Part shown: in pieces, positions 7,759 to 14,911 of the stretch
How the letters are laid out: each line of letters opens with the position of its first letter
Position numbering within the stretch: position 1 is the stretch's first letter
Source: an uncultured Porphyromonadaceae bacterium
Lineage (GTDB): Bacteria; Bacteroidota; Bacteroidia; Bacteroidales; Muribaculaceae
Direction: 5' to 3'
Assembly (NCBI GenBank): GCA_902462525.1
Contig: CABQCA010000033.1
Coordinates: 1-17,123 of the forward strand
DNA length: 17,123 nt
Position numbers and translations under genes: made by a program
The notes under the pieces: generated by a model
Database searches by the model: none
Told to the model about the DNA's origin: nothing
Seen by the model: only the letters and a program-made list of their open reading frames with translations

Positions 7759-9216
7759 TTAATTTTCACTCTTACCAAGCTGTTTCAGGGCATTGAGCAC
7801 GGCCTCATGATCCTCGGCATTGATTCGGTCTTTGACCATATTGCCCTCGCTGTCGTAGAGCACCGTACGCGGTATCATTATCGCGCCGCGTTCGTTTCCG
7901 TAGGTCCTGAACACATCGCTCCTCAGACTTTCCGAAGCTATGGTGTGATATCCCGCCAAATTATAGTAGCCGACAAGTTTCCTGACCTGCTGCTCACTGT
8001 TCTCGCCCGTGTCTATCGATATATACAGAAGCACTATATCGTGCTCGCGGGCATAGTCCCGCACCGGTTTGAGTTTAGTGAAACTTTCGCGGCACGGACC
8101 GCACCATGTGGCCCATACATCGACCAGCACCGGGCGGCCTTTGAAACGACCTGTCAGAGCTTCAAGTGTCGTGGTTTCGAGCGAATCGATAAAAACAATA
8201 TCCGGATTCTCACTACCTGAATTTGCACGGCGATAGGAGGCCATATCGCTGTCGATAAGCCTGCGGAAAGGACTTTCGGGGTATTCGGCCGCGAAGTCAG
8301 CCGCGAGGCTGTCGATACCGGGTGTGAACTGAGAATCAGCCACATCAGTATGAATAAGATCGGCCAGAAGTGTCTCACGGTTCTTGCCGGTGTAGCTCTT
8401 CTTATAGTAGTCGTACCTCATTGTTTTAAGCATAGGTCGCGGCATGGCCTGCAAATATTCTTCGGTGTAACCGTTATTAAGCAAATAGCGACCGAAACGT
8501 ATGCCTGCAACCGAGGAAAAATTTCTCGACAAGGCATTGTAGGGCGCATCAAGTCCGACCCATTTTTCCAGGCATGAATCCGCTTTCTGCCACTCTTCAC
8601 CAGACTTGCGTGAAGACACCTCGCCCCACAGTCTTTTAATCGAAAGTGCCAGCTCCTGACGCATGGCATTCCGCACAGGAGCCGGAAGATTCGCGTAGGT
8701 GGCGCCCACACTGTCGGCATAGCGCATGAACTTCGCGTACACCGAAGTTGCCACTGAGTCGGAGCGCAGCTCTAGTCTGTCGTTTTTCCGGGTTACATAG
8801 TCCCAGAAATACTTGTCGTAACAATCAGCGACGGCTTCTGCCGCCTCTGTCATTTCAGGCGTCACATTTGCACTGTAGGTGTAGAATTGCCGGGCGGTGG
8901 GGTCGATTATCACCTCAGTGGCCTCGTCGGTAAGATAAACAGGCTTGAGAACCCTCTTATCGCCGGAAATTGTAAGTATATATGCAACATCGAGGTCCGA
9001 ATCTCCCGGATTGATTACAACAGTACTGTCGGAACCGAAAGAGAGAGCATTGAAATCTCTCATCAGTCCTCCTCCGTTAGAAGCCTTGACCATCACCCGG
9101 TCTTTCTCACCAAGATTATGTGCTTTGACAGTCAGCGTTCTAGCACATACAACTGACGGCACTACAGCAGCGACAGCAGCAATTGCAAACAATTTTTTCA
9201 TAATGATTTTTCTCAT
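7759..9216 (-). CDS. Exported TlpA-family thioredoxin-like protein
   Basis: The protein has 485 aa from the ATG at 9216. A second ATG at 9201 gives a more classical signal peptide (MKKLFAIAAVAAVVPSVVCA) and may be the true start. Residues about 26-345 form a Bacteroidetes-type N-terminal region seen before TlpA/AhpC-TSA domains: an early beta-rich part, then a helical part. The thioredoxin domain covers about 350-485, with the redox motif WCGPC at 371-375 inside VDVWATWCGPC and the cis-proline at Pro449 (MIPRT). It likely acts in the periplasm as a thiol-disulfide reductant or oxidoreductase; its partner proteins are unknown. It is transcribed alone, divergent from meaB, with its own promoter, and ends at the shared bidirectional terminator. 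Confidence 0.9.
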   Translation of the reverse strand: MRKIIMKKLFAIAAVAAVVPSVVCARTLTVKAHNLGEKDRVMVKASNGGGLMRDFNALSFGSDSTVVINPGDSDLDVAYILTISGDKRVLKPVYLTDEATEVIIDPTARQFYTYSANVTPEMTEAAEAVADCYDKYFWDYVTRKNDRLELRSDSVATSVYAKFMRYADSVGATYANLPAPVRNAMRQELALSIKRLWGEVSSRKSGEEWQKADSCLEKWVGLDAPYNALSRNFSSVAGIRFGRYLLNNGYTEEYLQAMPRPMLKTMRYDYYKKSYTGKNRETLLADLIHTDVADSQFTPGIDSLAADFAAEYPESPFRRLIDSDMASYRRANSGSENPDIVFIDSLETTTLEALTGRFKGRPVLVDVWATWCGPCRESFTKLKPVRDYAREHDIVLLYISIDTGENSEQQVRKLVGYYNLAGYHTIASESLRSDVFRTYGNERGAIMIPRTVLYDSEGNMVKDRINAEDHEAVLNALKQLGKSEN

Positions 9217-9263
9217 AATGACTATGAATTATAGATCAGATAAATAAGGCAAAGAACTGCTCA

Positions 9264-9294
9264 CAAAATTACAAAAAATTAATTCCCGTTCAAA
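9264..9294 (-). promoter_or_regulatory. Promoter of the TlpA-like gene
   Basis: Read on the minus strand there is a TTTG (complement of 9291-9294), 19 bp, then TAATTTTG (complement of 9264-9271). Both match the Bacteroidetes -33/-7 consensus. Transcription would start near 9257, about 40 nt upstream of the start codon at 9216, and run away from meaB. Confidence 0.7.
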
Positions 9295-9350
9295 ATCCGG
9301 ATCAGTTAAATAGCACGACAATCTGACTTAGTGCTAAAAAAAGAAAAAAA

Positions 9351-9382
9351 TTTGTGGGGACCGCCCATTTTCACTAATTTTG
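9351..9382 (+). promoter_or_regulatory. Promoter of meaB
   Basis: TTTG at 9351-9354, a 20-bp spacer and TAATTTTG at 9375-9382 match the Bacteroidetes promoter consensus. Transcription would start near 9389, giving a leader of only about 12 nt to the ATG at 9401. This argues against the in-frame TTG at 9380, which lies inside the -7 element. Confidence 0.72.
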
Positions 9383-9400
9383 AAAAAAGATATACACCCC

Positions 9401-10489
9401 ATGGAACACCCTGAAAACGACTCTCAATATACAGGACTCACCGTCAATAGCGGCGTTGCCCAGCCGCCGGTAGTAAATCCCTATATGCAAAGGCGCAAAC
9501 GGCGTCCCCTGCCCTCCCCTTCCGAACTCGTCGAAGGCATTCTCAAGGGCGATATCACGGCGCTGAGCCGCGGCGTCACACTTGTCGAAAGCATCGCTCC
9601 CGAGCACTATGCCATAGCTCAGGAAGTAATCGAAAAGTGCCTGCCCTACTCCGGAAATTCCCGGCGCATAGGCATCACCGGCGTGCCGGGCGCAGGCAAA
9701 AGCACCAGCATCGACGCTTTCGGAATCCACGTGCTCCGTCAGGGCGGAAAACTCGCCGTCCTTGCCATCGATCCCTCGAGCGAACGCACCAAGGGTTCTA
9801 TCTTAGGCGACAAGACACGCATGGAGAAGCTTTCCGTGCACCCTGACGCTTTTGTACGTCCTTCGCCAAGCGCAGGCTCGCTCGGCGGCGTAGCGCGCAA
9901 GACACGCGAAACTATCGTGCTCTGCGAGGCTGCCGGATACAACAACATATTCGTCGAGACTGTCGGCGTAGGCCAGAGCGAGACTGCCGTCCACTCGATG
10001 GTCGACTTCTTCCTTCTTATCCAGATAGCCGGTGCAGGCGACGAGCTGCAGGGAATAAAACGAGGCATCATGGAGATGGCCGACGGAATCGTAATCAATA
10101 AAGCCGACGGCGACAACATAAACCGTGCGCAGCTGGCTCAGGCCCAGTACCGTTCAGCTCTGCACCTATTTCCACCGACAGCGAGCGGCTGGCAACCCGA
10201 AGTACTCACCTACTCCGGCTACTACGAACTCGGCATAGCCGAAGTATGGGACATGATCGACCGTTACTTCACTTTCGTAAAGGAAAACGGATATTTCGAC
10301 GCCAAGCGCCGCGAACAGGCACGCTACTGGATGTACGAAACCATCGACGAACAGCTCCGCAAACACTTCTACGACAACATCACTATCCAGACTCTTCTCA
10401 AAGCCGCCGAAAACGACGTGATAGATCTCCGAAAATCGTCGTTTGCCGCAGCTCACGCAGTATTAGACCATTATTTCAAGCATGAATAA
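9401..10489 (+). CDS. meaB: Methylmalonyl-CoA mutase-associated GTPase MeaB (ArgK family)
   Basis: This 362-aa G3E-type P-loop GTPase belongs to the MeaB/ArgK family, which protects and reactivates B12-dependent methylmalonyl-CoA mutase by gating cobalamin loading and release. The P-loop G-V-P-G-A-G-K-S-T is at residues 94-102. The family signatures DPSSERTKGSILGDKTRM and F-V-E-T-V-G-V-G-Q-S follow, and the guanine-specificity motif N-K-A-D is at 233-236. The ATG at 9401 is preferred over an in-frame TTG at 9380 because the latter sits in the predicted -7 box. The mutase genes are not in this window, so its client is encoded elsewhere. Its last 8 bases overlap the next gene, implying co-translation. 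It acts in the cytoplasm, in the succinate-propionate route common in gut Bacteroidales. Confidence 0.95.
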   Translation: MEHPENDSQYTGLTVNSGVAQPPVVNPYMQRRKRRPLPSPSELVEGILKGDITALSRGVTLVESIAPEHYAIAQEVIEKCLPYSGNSRRIGITGVPGAGKSTSIDAFGIHVLRQGGKLAVLAIDPSSERTKGSILGDKTRMEKLSVHPDAFVRPSPSAGSLGGVARKTRETIVLCEAAGYNNIFVETVGVGQSETAVHSMVDFFLLIQIAGAGDELQGIKRGIMEMADGIVINKADGDNINRAQLAQAQYRSALHLFPPTASGWQPEVLTYSGYYELGIAEVWDMIDRYFTFVKENGYFDAKRREQARYWMYETIDEQLRKHFYDNITIQTLLKAAENDVIDLRKSSFAAAHAVLDHYFKHE

Positions 10490-10889
10490 GATATTAGCCA
10501 TTCTCGCCGCTCTCTTCATTGCCGTGCTGCCCGTGGCCGCACGCACTCCCGGCGAAAAAATCGGTGTTGTCTTCGCCGACACACGTCATGATTTCGGAAA
10601 CAGCGCCGAAAACGCCGATAACGGCATCGTAGTACACGAATACACCTTCACCAACAACAGCACGCAGCCCGTAGCCATAGTCACCGTCACGGCATCGTGC
10701 GGCTGCACCAAGCCCGAGTACACAAAAAAGCCTGTAGCTCCGGGCCAGGAAGGCAAAGTGACTGTAAAGTTCAACAAACGCGGCCAGCGCGGCGAAGTGA
10801 ACAAAGATATCAAAGTGCGCTTCCGTTCTGCCGACGGAAAATCCGACAAAGTGACTCTTCGTCTCAGCGGAGTAGTAATTCCTGATTAA
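10482..10889 (+). CDS. Small exported DUF1573 protein
   Basis: This 135-aa protein has a signal peptide (about residues 1-20, ending V-A-A) and one DUF1573 domain, an Ig-like beta-sandwich common in Bacteroidetes exported proteins. Typical features are H-D-F-G near residue 36, the motif T-A-S-C-G-C-T at 70-76, Y-T-K-K-P-V-A-P-G-Q and a final L-R-L-S-G. The two Cys of S-C-G-C (73, 75) may bind metal or form a disulfide; this is not established. Its ATG lies 8 bp inside the end of meaB, so translation is probably coupled. No biochemical link between the two is known to me. The molecular role of the family is undefined. Confidence 0.88.
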   Translation: MNKILAILAALFIAVLPVAARTPGEKIGVVFADTRHDFGNSAENADNGIVVHEYTFTNNSTQPVAIVTVTASCGCTKPEYTKKPVAPGQEGKVTVKFNKRGQRGEVNKDIKVRFRSADGKSDKVTLRLSGVVIPD

Positions 10890-10904
10890 TCAAACCTATA
10901 AACG

Positions 10905-10941
10905 CTGAAGAGGCAACGCCGTCACGGAGTCGCCTCTTCAG
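10905..10941 (+). terminator. Hairpin after the meaB-DUF1573 operon
   Basis: A perfect 10-bp stem (CTGAAGAGGC at 10905-10914 with GCCTCTTCAG at 10932-10941) encloses a 17-nt loop that can form a small inner stem. It begins 16 bp after the DUF1573 stop. There is no U-run, so it could be a weak terminator or a 3'-end stabilising hairpin. Confidence 0.55.
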
Positions 10942-10970
10942 TATAAACCAATCATTATCACATTTCTTGC

Positions 10971-11003
10971 TTTGAGAAAAGCTTTTCAGCCTTTGTACTA
11001 TTG
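10971..11003 (+). promoter_or_regulatory. Candidate recA promoter with a palindrome in its spacer
   Basis: TTTG at 10971-10974, 21 bp, then TACTATTG at 10996-11003 (one mismatch to TAnnTTTG). A perfect 12-bp palindrome, GAAAAGCTTTTC, lies at 10976-10987 between the two elements, an ideal place for a repressor. The leader would be about 130 nt. Promoter use and operator function are both inferred. Confidence 0.35.
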
Positions 11004-11092
11004 AAACAACGGTCACGGAAAGATAGTTCACATAAAAAAATATTTAACTCTCATTAAATAACAGGTGCTACAAAATTGCACTACTCTCCCCT

Positions 11093-11100
11093 TATATTTG
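11093..11100 (+). promoter_or_regulatory. Alternative -7 element close to recA
   Basis: TATATTTG matches TAnnTTTG exactly and would place transcription about 30 nt before the recA start. No TTTG sits at the usual 19-21 bp upstream; the nearest TTG, at 11076-11078, is too close. It may be a weak or regulated promoter. Confidence 0.35.
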
Positions 11101-11138
11101 CATTGTAAAAAAGAAAACAATAAAAAAACAGCATAATA

Positions 11139-12305
11139 ATGGCAAAGAAAGAAACCTCCTCTAAAAAAGGCGATGCCAAAGACCCTCAGGCAGCACGCCT
11201 CGAAGCCCTCGAACAGGCCATGGGACGCATTGAGAAATCCTACGGCCGCGGCGCCATAATGAAGCTTGGCGACGATGTGATCGAAGACATCGAAGTAATC
11301 CCCACCGGCTCCATAAGCCTCAACTATGCCCTTGGTGTAGGCGGCTATCCACGCGGCCGTGTCATTGAAATCTACGGTCCGGAATCATCAGGTAAGACCA
11401 CCCTCGCTATCCACGCCATTGCCGAAGCTCAGAAAAGGGGTGGTATAGCAGCCATAATCGACGCCGAACACGCCTTCGACCGTTTCTACGCCCAACAACT
11501 CGGTGTAGACATCAACAACCTCCTCATTTCGCAGCCCGACAACGGCGAGCAGGCCCTCGAAATAGCCGAACAGCTCATTCGCTCCAGCGCCGTCGACATT
11601 GTGGTCATCGACTCCGTAGCCGCTCTTACACCGAAAAGCGAAATAGAAGGCGAAATGGGCGACCGTAACATGGGTCTGCAGGCACGCCTCATGTCGCAGG
11701 CTCTCCGCAAGCTCACGGGCATTATTTCGCGCACAAACACCACCTGTATATTCATCAACCAGCTGCGCGACAAAATAGGCCAGATGTTCGGTCCCACCGA
11801 AACCACCACCGGCGGCAACGCCCTCAAATTCTACTCGTCGGTGCGCCTCGACATACGCTCGCGCAATCCCATCAAGGACGGCGACGACGTGCTGGGTAAA
11901 CGAGCATACATCAAAGTGGTGAAGAACAAAGTGGCGCCACCCTTCAAGCGTGCCGAATTCGACATCATGTTCGGCGAAGGAATTTCGCGCACCGGCGAAA
12001 TCCTTGACCTCGGCGTCGACTACAACATCATCAAGAAAAGCGGTTCATGGTTCAGCTACAACGGCACCAAACTCGCACAGGGCCGCGACGCCGCCAAACA
12101 AATGCTTGCCGACAATCCCGAACTGTGCGAAGAACTCGAAGGCCTCATCATGCAGGCCATGAAGGACGCCGAAAAGGACCGCACACGCCGTCCGGCAGCT
12201 GCCAGAAAGGATACTCCGGCTCCCGAGACCACTGAAGACGATGCTACTGATGTGGAAGACGTCGAGCTCGACGACGATGACTTCTCCATCGAAGAAGACC
12301 TCTGA
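11139..12305 (+). CDS. recA: Recombinase RecA
   Basis: RecA coats single-stranded DNA as an ATP-dependent filament and carries out strand exchange in homologous recombination and repair. The 388-aa protein has the Walker A G-P-E-S-S-G-K-T at 80-87, the catalytic Glu110 in D-A-E-H-A, Walker B ending at Asp158 (VVIDSVAAL), the L1 region around GDRNMGLQARLMSQALRK, and the L2 region NQLRDKIGQMFGPTETTTGG near 207-226. It is longer than E. coli RecA (about 353 aa), owing to a short charged N-terminal extension and a long acidic C-terminal tail: 15 of the last 26 residues are Asp or Glu. The gene stands alone between a hairpin upstream and a strong terminator downstream. The start MAKKE is supported by AT-rich sequence before it and by the fit to the family. 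Confidence 0.98.
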   Translation: MAKKETSSKKGDAKDPQAARLEALEQAMGRIEKSYGRGAIMKLGDDVIEDIEVIPTGSISLNYALGVGGYPRGRVIEIYGPESSGKTTLAIHAIAEAQKRGGIAAIIDAEHAFDRFYAQQLGVDINNLLISQPDNGEQALEIAEQLIRSSAVDIVVIDSVAALTPKSEIEGEMGDRNMGLQARLMSQALRKLTGIISRTNTTCIFINQLRDKIGQMFGPTETTTGGNALKFYSSVRLDIRSRNPIKDGDDVLGKRAYIKVVKNKVAPPFKRAEFDIMFGEGISRTGEILDLGVDYNIIKKSGSWFSYNGTKLAQGRDAAKQMLADNPELCEELEGLIMQAMKDAEKDRTRRPAAARKDTPAPETTEDDATDVEDVELDDDDFSIEEDL

Positions 12306-12322
12306 AAATCATTCATCGAATA

Positions 12323-12355
12323 AAAAAAGCGGATGTTTCAGACATCCGCTTTTTT
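12323..12355. terminator. Intrinsic terminator after recA, probably bidirectional
   Basis: A 14-bp stem (12323-12336 with 12342-12355) surrounds the loop TTCAG. Its core AGCGGATGT/ACATCCGCT is flanked by A and T runs on both sides. It lies 17 bp after the recA stop and 30 bp beyond the stop of the convergent GNAT-like gene, so it can end transcription in both directions. Confidence 0.9.
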
Positions 12356-12385
12356 CATATTTAAAAGTTGCAGAAACAATATAGC

Positions 12386-13516
12386 TCACAGCGCCTTGAT
12401 AAAAGCTCTTCTGCGCCGGTGCTGTCGCCGCTCGAAATACTCCCACTGCTTCTGAACGTTTTCGTTGCCCTCCAGCTCGACATTACTTTCGGCAAACTTG
12501 TATCCGTCGCGGTTGAACTCAGAAATAAGATCGTTGAACACAAGTGCATTCACGCCCTTGCTCTGATATTCGGGCTTGACAGCTACAAGAAGAAGATCGA
12601 CTACATCTGTCTTGCCACGGATAGCCTGCAGAAGATGCCACCATCCGAAAGGAAAAAGATGTCCTCCCGATTTCTGCAGCGCATTCGACAGCGACGGCAT
12701 TGATATGCCTAATGCCACAAGAGTTCCTTCACTATCTACAACAAGACTTATATCGTTGAGTTTCAACACGCCGATATATTCTTTAATATAAAAATCGATC
12801 TGTCGTTCGGTCAGAGGCACAAAGCCGTAGAGATCGGAATAAGCCTCGTTGACAAGTTCGAAAATCGCCTGTCCGTACTCCCGTTTAATTTTCGAACGCG
12901 AAGTATATTTCTTTATCTGCAAACCGTATTTTCGGCTCACAATGTCGGCTATGCGCTTATGTTTTTCAGGAACATTGTCGGGAACAGTTATGCGGTATTC
13001 CACCCAGTCCACTTCCTTGATATATCCCATTCGTTCCATGTGCGCGGGATAGTAAGGATAATTATAGATTGTGGCCATGGTACCTGTTTCATCGAAACCT
13101 TCGATAAGCATTCCTTCCCTGTCCATATCGGAGAAACCCATCGGACCAACAATTTCCGTCATGCCACGGCTGCGGCCCCAGTTCTCCACAGCAGCAAAAA
13201 GTTCATCGGCCACCTCATCGTCGTCGATGAAGTCGACAAAGCCGAAACGGAGCTGCTTCTTGCCCGTTTTTTCGTTGTATGCCCTGTTTATGATGGCTGT
13301 GATGCGTCCCACAGGTTCACCATTGCGGAAAGCCATGAACGACTGAGCCTCGCAAAAGTCAAAAGCCGGATTCACATCAGGATTCAGAGTGCCCACCTCA
13401 TCAAGCACGAGAGGCGGTACGAAGCAGTCGTTTCCTTTGTATAAATCTATACCGAACTGCACATACTGGTGCAGACTGTCGGAATCGGTACTGATGGGGT
13501 GTACGAATACAGACAT
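12386..13516 (-). CDS. GNAT-like N-acetyltransferase family protein
   Basis: This 376-aa cytoplasmic protein is probably of the GNAT fold and resembles the YghO-type family found in Bacteroidetes. The first half contains an N-terminal beta-alpha unit (FMAFRNGEPVGRITAIINRAYNE, near 60-82) and the conserved-looking EIVGPMGFSDMDREGML. The second half has L-L-V-A-V-K-P-E-Y-Q-S-K-G-V-N-A at about 311-326, which fits the acetyl-CoA-binding motif A (Q/R-x-x-G-x-G/A) in degenerate form. The substrate is unknown. It lies 46 bp downstream of the pseudokinase gene on the same strand with no clear promoter between, so it may belong to the lrp transcript. It converges on recA. Confidence 0.72.
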   Translation of the reverse strand: MSVFVHPISTDSDSLHQYVQFGIDLYKGNDCFVPPLVLDEVGTLNPDVNPAFDFCEAQSFMAFRNGEPVGRITAIINRAYNEKTGKKQLRFGFVDFIDDDEVADELFAAVENWGRSRGMTEIVGPMGFSDMDREGMLIEGFDETGTMATIYNYPYYPAHMERMGYIKEVDWVEYRITVPDNVPEKHKRIADIVSRKYGLQIKKYTSRSKIKREYGQAIFELVNEAYSDLYGFVPLTERQIDFYIKEYIGVLKLNDISLVVDSEGTLVALGISMPSLSNALQKSGGHLFPFGWWHLLQAIRGKTDVVDLLLVAVKPEYQSKGVNALVFNDLISEFNRDGYKFAESNVELEGNENVQKQWEYFERRQHRRRRAFIKAL

Positions 13517-13562
13517 AGTAATTGTGTGTTTTTATGTTGTAGCGACAGCGCCTTCATGCAAG

Positions 13563-14321
13563 CTATGCATTGGTCAGCGGCGCGGGGCTGTAGGGCGATT
13601 TCAGCCACAGCACAAGAAGAATCATAAGAATTATGAAAACAGTTACTACAGTGACAAGAGTTTTCGACGAACGCCCTTCAAGAGCAAGATGCAGCTGCTG
13701 TAGGTCGCGGTAGCGTCGCGCCGGATTGGGGTTTGTGCATTTGCGGGCCACGCGCCGCAGAGTGGCGTCATTGCTGCCCAATGAGTCGAGAACTTCGGTG
13801 AGTACCTTGCCGTAATTGTATATGTCGTCGGAAATCGACTGTTCCGACAGCGACGGACGCTGTTCAAAGCCTACGTCGATAAGTTTCAGATTTTCTATAT
13901 TCTCGGTGAAGATGATGTTTTCCGGACGCAGGGGAGGATGCACTATATGATTGTGCTCTATATATTCGAGAGCATTCACCAGCTGATGACGCAACTGCTC
14001 GAGATGATGCTCGGTCACCTTGCCATCGTTGATAAGTTTGCGCAGATTGTCGCCGTACACATCGTCGCACACTATGGAACGACCGATGCCCGGAATATCC
14101 TCGAAATCGTTTATCATCACGATGTTGGGGTGCGCGAGGTTGTAGCGCACGTCGAACTCCTTTTCTATCATAGCTTCGTACTGCGGATTGCCGCGGTACT
14201 GTGGTTTAAGAGTCTTAATCATCACCCACTTGCCGAATTTTTTGGCTGTGTAGATGTCGTAGAACTCTTCGTCCCACGCAGGCAGGTGTTCTATTTCAGT
14301 CCAGCGTTGTTCCTGGGTCAT
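13563..14321 (-). CDS. Membrane-anchored degenerate protein kinase (pseudokinase-like)
   Basis: This 252-aa protein has a eukaryotic-type Ser/Thr kinase fold and a C-terminal transmembrane helix (about residues 221-241, TLVTVVTVFIILMILLVLWL). Visible kinase elements are V-M-I-K (Lys36, VAIK position), an alpha-C Glu near 53-55, a catalytic-loop equivalent H-P-P-L-R-P-E-N at 128-135, I-D-V-G-F at 148-152 (DFG position), D-D-I-Y-N-Y-G (alpha-F Asp) and a closing N-P-x-R-R-Y. The catalytic Asp of HRD is replaced by Pro, the next Lys by Arg, and the glycine-rich loop is not recognisable, so catalysis is doubtful. The kinase part should face the cytoplasm, tail-anchored. Its ATG overlaps the lrp stop by 4 bp (ATGA), which suggests coupled expression with the regulator. 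The role is unknown. Confidence 0.8.
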   Translation of the reverse strand: MTQEQRWTEIEHLPAWDEEFYDIYTAKKFGKWVMIKTLKPQYRGNPQYEAMIEKEFDVRYNLAHPNIVMINDFEDIPGIGRSIVCDDVYGDNLRKLINDGKVTEHHLEQLRHQLVNALEYIEHNHIVHPPLRPENIIFTENIENLKLIDVGFEQRPSLSEQSISDDIYNYGKVLTEVLDSLGSNDATLRRVARKCTNPNPARRYRDLQQLHLALEGRSSKTLVTVVTVFIILMILLVLWLKSPYSPAPLTNA

Positions 14322-14800
14322 GCTTCTTCTTCGTCGGGCTGCTCGTAGATCGGTATCTCGCGGGATATCGAATTGTCGAGCGATATTAGAGTTTCGGTAC
14401 CGGTGACACCGGGTATCATCTGAATTTTCTTATTGAGAAGCTCCATCAGATGCTCGTTGTCGCGGGCATAGAGCTTTATGAGCATAGTGTAGGGACCTGT
14501 GGTGAAGTGACACTCCACAATTTCAGGAATCTTTTCGAGTTCAGGAACCACTTCGCGGTACATAGCGCCGCGTTCCAGATTCACACCTATATATGTACAG
14601 GTAGCATACCCGAGAATTTTCTGATTAACCTGATAACCCGAACCTGTTATTACTTTCAGGTCGATAAGCCGCTGAAGACGCTGGTGAATAGCCGCTCGCG
14701 ACACGCCACACTCTACAGCCACGTCCTTCGAGGGTATGCGGGCGTTGTGCATCACTATTTTCAATATCTTACGGTCAAGATTGTCTATCTTTTCAAGCAT
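14318..14800 (-). CDS. Lrp/AsnC-family transcriptional regulator
   Basis: This 160-aa regulator has an N-terminal winged helix-turn-helix (about residues 5-62: L-D-R-K-I-L-K-I-V, A-R-I-P-S-K-D-V-A, V-S-R-A-A-I-H-Q-R-L-Q-R-L) and a C-terminal RAM/AsnC ligand-binding domain (about 68-147, including V-E-C-H-F-T-T-G-P-Y). Such proteins form dimers or octamers and sense amino acids or related metabolites. The ATG at 14800 (MLEKIDNLD) is chosen because the only longer in-frame start, a GTG at 14842, lies upstream of the predicted transcription start. The stop overlaps the pseudokinase gene by ATGA. It may regulate itself or its neighbours, but its targets cannot be read here. Confidence 0.92.
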   Translation of the reverse strand: MLEKIDNLDRKILKIVMHNARIPSKDVAVECGVSRAAIHQRLQRLIDLKVITGSGYQVNQKILGYATCTYIGVNLERGAMYREVVPELEKIPEIVECHFTTGPYTMLIKLYARDNEHLMELLNKKIQMIPGVTGTETLISLDNSISREIPIYEQPDEEEA

Positions 14801-14830
14801 GGTACGTCTCGTCTTGTTAGTAATATTCCG

Positions 14831-14862
14831 CAAAAATACCACTTTTCAGGCAATAATGCAAA
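14831..14862 (-). promoter_or_regulatory. Promoter of the Lrp-like regulator gene
   Basis: On the minus strand, TTTG (complement of 14859-14862) is followed by 20 bp and TATTTTTG (complement of 14831-14838), an exact match to the Bacteroidetes consensus. Transcription would begin near 14824, about 24 nt before the ATG at 14800. The surrounding gap 14801-14911 is AT-rich and holds no other gene. Confidence 0.7.
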
Positions 14863-14911
14863 TAATCCTAAATAAATTTGACATATTTTTACCAAAAGAA
14901 TATTTTTATTG

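Noticed and set aside
7561..8220. A 219-codon plus-strand frame running through the 7704-7741 terminator into the thioredoxin gene
   Set aside because: It overlaps the end of the lipoprotein gene, crosses a strong terminator and is antisense to the WCGPC-bearing gene.
14801..14842. A longer Lrp-like protein starting at a GTG at 14842
   Set aside because: The start would lie at or upstream of the predicted transcription start (about 14824) and overlap the -7 box, and the extra residues do not fit the family.
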